Assembly: GCA_036401755.1 (NCBI GenBank)
Contig: DASWUD010000270.1
Span: forward strand, 1-19,608
From: DASWUD01 sp036401755
Lineage (GTDB): Bacteria; Pseudomonadota; Gammaproteobacteria; Thiohalomonadales; Thiohalomonadaceae
DNA: 19,608 nt
Reading direction: 5' to 3'
The notes beneath the pieces are model-generated. The model ran no database searches. It was not told the DNA's origin and saw only the letters and a program-made list of their open reading frames with translations. Each line of letters starts with the position of its first letter. The stretch's first letter is position 1. Shown piece after piece: positions 14,431 to 19,608 of the stretch. Both the position numbers and the translations under genes were made by a program.

Positions 14431-14802
14431 ATGCGGATATCCGCAATGTTGACATCTGCGTTCGGATCTGTAATTGCAGTGCTGATCGCGCTTGTCGTGT
14501 CCACCCAGCTGGCGAGCGCCGCCGATGCATCAGTTATCGCGGAAGGCAAAAAAATCGCTTTCGATAAGACCAAAGGCAACTGCTTGGCCTGTCACGCGAT
14601 CGAAGGCGGTGAGCTGCCCGGTAATATCGGTCCACCGCTGGTTGAGATGAAGGCACGCTTTCCCGACAAGGCAAAATTGCATGCCCAGATATGGGACTCG
14701 ACCAGCAACAATCCCAATTCGATGATGCCCCCCTTCGGCCGTCATGAAATTATGACGGACAGCGAAATAGAGAAGGTCGTCGAGTTCATCTACTCCCTCT
14801 AG
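14431..14802 (+). CDS. soxX: Cytochrome c SoxX (SoxAX subunit)
   Basis: Small monoheme c-type cytochrome that receives electrons when SoxA couples thiosulfate to SoxY in the periplasm. The 123-residue protein begins with a signal peptide (cleavage near ASA|AD, 30). It has one haem site, CLACH (51-55), the IGPPL segment (67-71) and the distal-ligand region SMMPPFGRH (97-105), where M98 or M99 would bind the haem iron. Length and layout match SoxX. A strong AGGAGG ribosome site precedes the ATG. It is the first gene of soxXYZA. Confidence 0.95.
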   Translation: MRISAMLTSAFGSVIAVLIALVVSTQLASAADASVIAEGKKIAFDKTKGNCLACHAIEGGELPGNIGPPLVEMKARFPDKAKLHAQIWDSTSNNPNSMMPPFGRHEIMTDSEIEKVVEFIYSL

Positions 14803-14845
14803 CTTGCTACCCACCCTTTTGAACTATTTACAGAGGATCGATAAC

Positions 14846-15316
14846 GTGAACATGAAACGAAGAGTCTTCCTTAAAGGCACGCTTGCTGGCAGTGCCGTGG
14901 CCGTCGCCCTCAGTGCGGGCCTCCTCTCACCCCGGCAGGTGCTCGCCGCATGGCCCAATGCCGCCTATGAAGCCAAATCGGTACAGGATGCCCTCAAGAA
15001 CCTGTTTGGTAACGACCTGACCGATGCGAGCAACACCATCGAGATCAAGGCTCCCGATATCGCGGAAAACGGCGCAGTGGTGCCCGTGACCATCGAAACC
15101 TCCATGAAAGGCGTCGAGTCTATCTCCATCATCGCTGAAAAGAACCAGACACCGCTCATCGCCTCGTTCACTATCCCGGCCAACACCAGCCCAACCATCT
15201 CGACCCGCATCAAGATGGGCCAGACAGGCAATGTAATTGCCGTGGTCAAGGCCAATGGCAAACTCTATAGCGCCCGCAAGGAAGTAAAGGTGACCATCGG
15301 CGGCTGCGGCGGCTGA
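14846..15316 (+). CDS. soxY: Sulfur carrier subunit SoxY
   Basis: Periplasmic carrier on whose C-terminal cysteine thiosulfate is bound and oxidised. The protein has a Tat signal (KRRVFLKG, then a hydrophobic stretch to about VLA|A) and ends in the carrier arm GGCGG with the sulfur-binding cysteine third from the end. The open frame extends back to 14804, but that would put 16 residues ahead of the signal. The AGAGGA ribosome site favours the GTG at 14846 (spacing 8); the ATG at 14852 is the alternative and alters only two residues. It is exported folded with SoxZ, encoded 49 bases downstream. Confidence 0.94.
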   Translation: MNMKRRVFLKGTLAGSAVAVALSAGLLSPRQVLAAWPNAAYEAKSVQDALKNLFGNDLTDASNTIEIKAPDIAENGAVVPVTIETSMKGVESISIIAEKNQTPLIASFTIPANTSPTISTRIKMGQTGNVIAVVKANGKLYSARKEVKVTIGGCGG

Positions 15317-15365
15317 TTGCACCTCCTTCACAGACATAGCCAAAACAGTTTAGAGGAATCGAACA

Positions 15366-15680
15366 ATGGGTGATTCAATCAAGATCCGTGCAAGCGAAAA
15401 GGGCGGTCTCTGCACCGTCAAGGCCCTCATCAAGCACAAGATGGAGACCGGCCTGCGCAAGGACAAGAAGACCGGACAGACCATTCCCGCCCACTTCATC
15501 CAGGAAGTGGTGTGCGAACACAATGGCAAAGTTGTACTCAGTGCCACCTGGGGCACCGCCATCTCCGAAAACCCCTATCTCTCCTTCGAGTTCTCCGGAG
15601 CCAAGAAGGGCGACACCATCAAGCTCTCCTGGAAGGACAATAAAAACGAAAGCGACTCTGCCGAGGAACAGATCAAGTAA
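15366..15680 (+). CDS. soxZ: Sulfur carrier subunit SoxZ
   Basis: Partner of SoxY in the SoxYZ carrier. It has no signal peptide of its own and rides with the Tat-exported SoxY. The 104-residue immunoglobulin-like protein has the family patterns VKALIKHKMETGLRKD (18-33), IPAHFIQEVVCEHNGKVV (41-58), ATWGTAISENPYLSFEF (60-76) and GDTIKLSWKDN (82-92). An AGAGGA ribosome site precedes the ATG. It sits between soxY and soxA with gaps of 49 and 62 bases. Confidence 0.96.
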   Translation: MGDSIKIRASEKGGLCTVKALIKHKMETGLRKDKKTGQTIPAHFIQEVVCEHNGKVVLSATWGTAISENPYLSFEFSGAKKGDTIKLSWKDNKNESDSAEEQIK

Positions 15681-15742
15681 TCGACGATCCCTTCCGATCA
15701 CCAGCGCACCGCTGCAACCATCCGGATGCAAGGAGTCAGACA

Positions 15743-16579
15743 ATGAAAAAATTCGCTGCAACAGCCACCGCGCTAGCCCTGCTCTGTGCCGCGCCGTTGG
15801 CTGCCCAAGCGACTCCCGAAAGCGATCTCAAGTCGTTCCGGGAGTACTACATGAAACAGTTCCCCGGAGTCCCGCTCAATGAGTTCGGCAATGGTGTCTA
15901 TGCCATCGATGCCGATGCGCGTTCATCCTGGGAGGCCATCGAGGAGTTTCCGCCCTACGATGATGAGTTGGAGAGGGGTAAAAAGCTGTTCGAAACCCCC
16001 TTCGCCAACGGGAAAACTTATGCCAGTTGCTTCCCGAATGGCGGCAAGGGTATTCGCCAAAACTACCCCTACTTTGATGCCAAGAGCGGCAACGTGAAGA
16101 CACTCGAAGCGGAGATCAACGAATGTCGCGTCAAAAATGGCGAACAACCGCTGCCGGGCAAGAAGGGGGATATCGCCCAGATCTCTGCCTACATGGCCTC
16201 AACCTCCAAGGGCAAGAAGTTCAACATCAAGGTTCCCAACGATCCACGGGCGCTGGCATGGTACGAGAAGGGCAAAGCACTGTTCTACGCCAAGCGTGGC
16301 CAGCTGAACATGGCGTGTGCCGATTGCCATATAAACAACGTAGGGCGACGTGTCCGCACTGAAACACTGGGCCCGGCGCTCGGTCATCCGACCCACTTCC
16401 CGGTTTATCGCCTGCAGTGGGGGTATCTGGGAACGCTGCAACATCGCTACGCAGGCTGCAATGAGCAGGTCCGGGCCAAGGCCTTCAAGGACCAGGGACC
16501 GGAGTACACGGCCCTGGAATACTTCGAAACCTATATGAGCAACGGCATCGAAGTGAACGGCCCGAGCAGTCGCAAGTAA
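15743..16579 (+). CDS. soxA: Cytochrome c SoxA, monohaem type
   Basis: Catalytic subunit of SoxAX, which links thiosulfate to SoxY with release of electrons. The 278-residue protein has a signal peptide (cleavage near AQA|TP, 23) and a single haem site, CADCH (192-196). The expected active-site cysteine is in RYAGCNEQVRA (C239), the residue that carries a persulfide and ligates the haem iron in characterised SoxA. The N-terminal domain, which holds a second haem in dihaem SoxA, has C96 (SCFPNGG) and C128 (NECRVKNGE) instead of CxxCH; these probably form a disulfide, as in monohaem enzymes. An AAGGAG ribosome site lies upstream, and a strong terminator follows. No soxK-like or soxB gene follows. 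Confidence 0.95.
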   Translation: MKKFAATATALALLCAAPLAAQATPESDLKSFREYYMKQFPGVPLNEFGNGVYAIDADARSSWEAIEEFPPYDDELERGKKLFETPFANGKTYASCFPNGGKGIRQNYPYFDAKSGNVKTLEAEINECRVKNGEQPLPGKKGDIAQISAYMASTSKGKKFNIKVPNDPRALAWYEKGKALFYAKRGQLNMACADCHINNVGRRVRTETLGPALGHPTHFPVYRLQWGYLGTLQHRYAGCNEQVRAKAFKDQGPEYTALEYFETYMSNGIEVNGPSSRK

Positions 16580-16603
16580 TATTTGCGTAGCGAGGGAGAA
16601 AGG

Positions 16604-16630
16604 ACCCGGCCTCGGCCGGGTTTTCTTTTT
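16604..16630 (+). terminator. Rho-independent terminator of the sox operon
   Basis: ACCCGGC and GCCGGGT form a 7-bp stem around a CTCG tetraloop, followed by TTTTCTTTTT on the plus strand, 24 bases after the soxA stop. The MMPL gene ends convergently about 40 bases further on and shows no separate terminator. Confidence 0.93.
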
Positions 16631-16672
16631 ATGTAGTGAAAAGGTTTGCGAATCCCCCCAAGCCGGTGCTAA

Positions 16673-19009
16673 TCAGGTCGTGATCCTGTTGCCCATTGCC
16701 ACCGCAGAGAAGAGCAGACTCAAGAAGGCACCAATTGCCACCGTTTCACCAATCGCCATCAACACTGGGATACCGGAAAAGGCTAGCATGCCGAAGGCGA
16801 TGGTCGTGGACACATTCGCCACCAGCAGTGAAACCATGGTGCGTTTGCGCTCCTCAATGCTCTCGCCCGAGCCGCCCTGACTCTCGAAAAACAGGGTGTA
16901 GTTCGAGCCCACGGCCACTGCCAGCAGTAGCCCTACCAGATGAAAAATCACCAGTCGCTCCCCATTTACCAGCACTAGCGCCATCGCGACGACGACGGCA
17001 CCCGCCAATGGCAACATTACCCTCGCAACACGGCGAGGCGAGCGCAACGTCAAGAACAGCAACAGAACGATAGCCAGCGCGCCGAAGGCCGACAAGGCGA
17101 CGGCCTCATTTACATAGGTCTGATAGAGAAGATCGCTCTCCTGCTTCATATCGAGCAGCACGATAGACTCATCGTGTTGTGCCAGGGCCTGCTGGATGGC
17201 AGCCGCATCCGTCACCCCACGCAGCGGCAGCATCGTCAGCCACCCCGCCTTGCGTTGCACCAGCAGACTCTCGATCTGCAGGCCAATGCCGGTCCCCTTC
17301 AAATCGGCAGGTGTCAGTAGCGTGCGATGACGGCTGGTTTCGATATCCTGAAAAAACGGCTCGAATAACTCGGCGCGGAAGGGCAGCCCCTTCAGCGCCT
17401 GTTGCAGATTGGCACGCACTTGTTCGGGTGGTGGCAGTGCCGCCTGGCGGGCTTGTTGGGTTTTTTCGCTCGGCAGATAGCGCGCAGGCGAATCGTAGCC
17501 ACTGAGATGCTCATTTTCGACTTGGCCATCAAGAGTGCGGCCAACGCTCTCAGCACGCTGCAGCACGGTCTCCCTATCTGCTGCACTGATGATGATCATG
17601 TAGCGCACATCAGGTGCCCCGAGATCACGCCGCAAAGATTCGTCCAGGCGCTGATCCGACTCGGGAAGCGGGCTGAGACTGGAGAGGCTATCACTCCAGA
17701 TCGGCTCCTCCCGCAGGGCGATGGCCAACGCGGCAATGATCACGGCCAACATTACCACCGGACGCAAGTGCGGTGCCTGCCGGATCAGTTTCATCAACCC
17801 GACAGCAAGGGGGGACGGTGTTTGGGTAGCGAAATTGGCCGGCACGATCTCGGGCAATACCCAGCGCGCCACCAGCACCGCCACAATCAGGCCCACCACA
17901 GAAAATAGCCCCAGCTGCGCCAGGCCGGGGAAGTCGGCGAGAAACATCGGGCTGAAACCGCAGACCGTGGTGAGGACACCCAGGCGCAGTGTTGGCCAGA
18001 TGGCGCCGAGCGATTCCCGCGGAGAGCGGCCGGGCGCGAGGCGTGTAAAAAAGTAGATGGCGTAATCTACTGCCTCGCCGATTAGCGTAATCCCAAATCC
18101 CAGGGTGATACCGAACACTACACCATAGCCGAGACTGACCGCGGCAATGCCCGCCAACACACCGCTGAGCACCGGCAGGAATGACAGCGCCAGCACCCGC
18201 CAGGAGCGGTAGATCAACAGCAGCATCAGGCTGACCAATAGCGCTGTAATTATGGAAAAGTGCGTGGCCACTCCCTTGATGTTGTCGCGGGCCTGAACCG
18301 AGAAGACCCCTGGCCCGCTCAGCAGCAGACGCAGCTGTGAGAAATCCGCACTGCCCGTGAGCTGCGCGAAGTGGCTGCGAATCGTGGCAACAAGTTGCTG
18401 TTGTGCATCAATGTCATAACCGGGTGCCGCTGTCTGCAGCAGCAACAGGGCACGCGAGCCATCGGCCGACATCCATACACCATTGACGGTGGCCGGTTGT
18501 TGCTGGCCTGTCGCCCCTTCAATTAAATGCAGCAATTCACCACTCGGATCGCGTGGCACGACCCGCTTGAGCATGATGCCAAATGGTGACGCGAGCAGTT
18601 GCAGGGCATTGTCGAGCGAGGCATGCAAGCCCTCGGCAGTAAAGCGCCCGGGCGTAACCGCCGAGCTAAGGAGATAGCGGTTCTCGAACAGGAAGTTACG
18701 ATCCTTCGCCAGACTCTCCTCTTCACCATTGTTGACCAGAGAAAATCCTGGTTCGGCGCGCAACCGCTGCGCCAATGTCTTGCTTGCCTCTGCCAGCGTT
18801 TCCGGAGTGCCGCCCTCAATACCGGTGAGAATCAGTCGTGACACCACACCGTCCCGCAACTGTTCGGTGAGAAGCTGTTGTGCCGGAGAAGGCCTGGCCG
18901 GCAGGAAGGCACTGATGTCGGCACCTAGTTGGACGCGTGAAACGATGACGATGCAGCAGACGAGGAAAAGTAGCCAGAGGGTGATGGCCCAGAAGCGGAG
19001 CGAGCGCAT
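16673..19009 (-). CDS. MMPL/RND-family exporter (COG4258-like)
   Basis: Inner-membrane transporter of the MMPL/RND superfamily, which typically moves lipids or polyketide-like lipids outward. The 778-residue chain has the expected duplicated plan. Half one has TM1 (about 6-25), a large periplasmic loop (30-245) and a helix bundle (about 250-390). Half two has a helix (about 415-432), loop two (435-632) and a helix bundle (about 633-775). The half-one charge-relay motif is GEAVDYAIYF (D315); half two reads VGSNYTLFF with asparagine at 703. The frame is open upstream to 19063, but the ATG at 19009 overlaps the stop of the preceding LolA-like gene in TGATG, which fixes the start by translational coupling. 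LolA-like plus MMPL pairs occur in aryl-polyene/xanthomonadin-type clusters; the cargo here is unknown. Confidence 0.88.
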   Translation of the reverse strand: MRSLRFWAITLWLLFLVCCIVIVSRVQLGADISAFLPARPSPAQQLLTEQLRDGVVSRLILTGIEGGTPETLAEASKTLAQRLRAEPGFSLVNNGEEESLAKDRNFLFENRYLLSSAVTPGRFTAEGLHASLDNALQLLASPFGIMLKRVVPRDPSGELLHLIEGATGQQQPATVNGVWMSADGSRALLLLQTAAPGYDIDAQQQLVATIRSHFAQLTGSADFSQLRLLLSGPGVFSVQARDNIKGVATHFSIITALLVSLMLLLIYRSWRVLALSFLPVLSGVLAGIAAVSLGYGVVFGITLGFGITLIGEAVDYAIYFFTRLAPGRSPRESLGAIWPTLRLGVLTTVCGFSPMFLADFPGLAQLGLFSVVGLIVAVLVARWVLPEIVPANFATQTPSPLAVGLMKLIRQAPHLRPVVMLAVIIAALAIALREEPIWSDSLSSLSPLPESDQRLDESLRRDLGAPDVRYMIIISAADRETVLQRAESVGRTLDGQVENEHLSGYDSPARYLPSEKTQQARQAALPPPEQVRANLQQALKGLPFRAELFEPFFQDIETSRHRTLLTPADLKGTGIGLQIESLLVQRKAGWLTMLPLRGVTDAAAIQQALAQHDESIVLLDMKQESDLLYQTYVNEAVALSAFGALAIVLLLFLTLRSPRRVARVMLPLAGAVVVAMALVLVNGERLVIFHLVGLLLAVAVGSNYTLFFESQGGSGESIEERKRTMVSLLVANVSTTIAFGMLAFSGIPVLMAIGETVAIGAFLSLLFSAVAMGNRITT

Positions 19010-19608
19010 CAGGAGTTGTCCTTGCGAATGGTCATTACCGAATGATCGCCCTCCTTCTCCCACACTTCGATGGTGGCGATATGCGCCTCACTGCCAGCAA
19101 TGCGGATCTCGCTCACCAGATATTTCATCTTGGGCTCGATCGGCTTGAGGATGAGCAACCACTGCTTTGGCTGCCCCTCCAGCTTCACCTGATAAAAACG
19201 ATTGAGGGTTTGCACATCGCCGGCCAGGGTGGAGCGGAAACTTTCGACAAAGGCCCAGGCCACCGGGTACTCACGCAACGGGAGAACCCGCCGTTTTCCA
19301 GCAGCGCCCCCCTCCACGATCAAAGAATCCTGTTCCAGTACCATGCTTTCGGCCTTGGGCAGTAGCGTATATTTTTCCACGCGCCCCGGTGCCGTATAGA
19401 GCAGAGTTCCGGAAGACTCCAGCGGTGCATACATCAAGCTCAGATACTTGCGTTCGACAAAGGTAGCCCGGGAGCTCTTTACCTGCGCGAGGGTATGCAT
19501 CAGTTCATTGACGCCAAATGTGTCAGCGGCATGCGTTACCGTCGGCGCAACCAATGTCAGACACAACGACAGGGAGCGCAGCCAGGAAAAAAATTTATTG
19601 CCAGACAT
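19009..19608 (-). CDS. LolA-like outer-membrane lipid carrier, possibly truncated by the window edge
   Basis: Periplasmic carrier-like protein of the LolA fold. The 199 residues start with a signal peptide (cleavage near THA|AD, 27-28). LolA-type features follow: an ELMHTLAQVKSSRATFVERKY helix-strand start (about 35-55), SGTLLYTAPGRVEKYTL (66-82) and repeated amphipathic strands to the end. The ATG is the last codon of the window, so its ribosome site cannot be seen and a longer start cannot be excluded, although the signal peptide makes this one credible. It overlaps the MMPL gene by one base. It is more likely a pathway-specific lipid shuttle working with that exporter than housekeeping LolA, which is usually next to ftsK or rarA. 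Confidence 0.82.
   Translation of the reverse strand: MSGNKFFSWLRSLSLCLTLVAPTVTHAADTFGVNELMHTLAQVKSSRATFVERKYLSLMYAPLESSGTLLYTAPGRVEKYTLLPKAESMVLEQDSLIVEGGAAGKRRVLPLREYPVAWAFVESFRSTLAGDVQTLNRFYQVKLEGQPKQWLLILKPIEPKMKYLVSEIRIAGSEAHIATIEVWEKEGDHSVMTIRKDNS

Noticed and set aside
16576..16584. GTAATATTT just after soxA, resembling the operator half-site
   Set aside because: There is no partner arm at the right spacing and it lies at a gene end. It shows that single half-sites arise by chance, which tempers the sox and fadL site calls.

Overview
The window looks like a chromosomal segment of a sulfur-oxidising gammaproteobacterium, probably a chemolithotroph related to the Chromatiales or similar lineages. 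This rests on gene content and order, not on a database match. Three things point there: the operon order glyA-nrdR-ribD-ribE-ribBX-ribH-nusB-thiL-pgpA, the sulfur-trafficking trio rhd-tusA-dsrE2, and a soxXYZA operon. Coding density is high, codon use is uniformly GC-rich, and I see no insertion sequence, phage gene, tRNA, rRNA or CRISPR array.

Layout. Positions 1-642 hold the 3' part of folE2 (+), closed by a strong hairpin terminator that it shares with the convergent pgpA. Positions 715-8090 hold a nine-gene run, all on the minus strand: glyA, nrdR, ribD, ribE, ribBX, ribH, nusB, thiL, pgpA. It links one-carbon metabolism, control of deoxyribonucleotide synthesis, riboflavin synthesis, transcription antitermination, thiamine diphosphate formation and phosphatidylglycerol synthesis. 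Positions 8385-12467 (minus) hold the sulfur-related accessory block. In transcription order this is rhodanese, tusA and dsrE2, then separately a FadL-type outer-membrane channel and an unrecognised periplasmic protein, each followed by its own terminator. Positions 12629-14143 (+) encode a BepA-type periplasmic metalloprotease/chaperone. Positions 14431-16579 (+) are soxX, soxY, soxZ and soxA, closed by a terminator. Positions 16673-19608 (minus) are an MMPL/RND-type exporter and a LolA-like lipid carrier that overlap by one base. They are probably the end of a larger cluster that continues beyond the window.

How the parts may work together. SoxXA would couple thiosulfate to the carrier SoxYZ in the periplasm. 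No soxB or soxCD lies here, so the system is either split or of the truncated, sulfur-storing type. Sulfane sulfur reaching the cytoplasm would pass from rhodanese to TusA to DsrE2 and on to an sHdr or reverse-Dsr oxidation system encoded elsewhere. The FadL channel and its periplasmic neighbour could take part in handling hydrophobic sulfur at the outer membrane; this is inference from position only.

The most striking non-coding signal is a perfect 9-6-9 AT-rich inverted repeat lying across the -10 and start region of a near-consensus promoter in front of the rhodanese gene. A degraded copy with the same geometry lies upstream of soxX, and a third, weaker one lies upstream of the fadL promoter. 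Together they suggest a sulfur-responsive repressor regulon.
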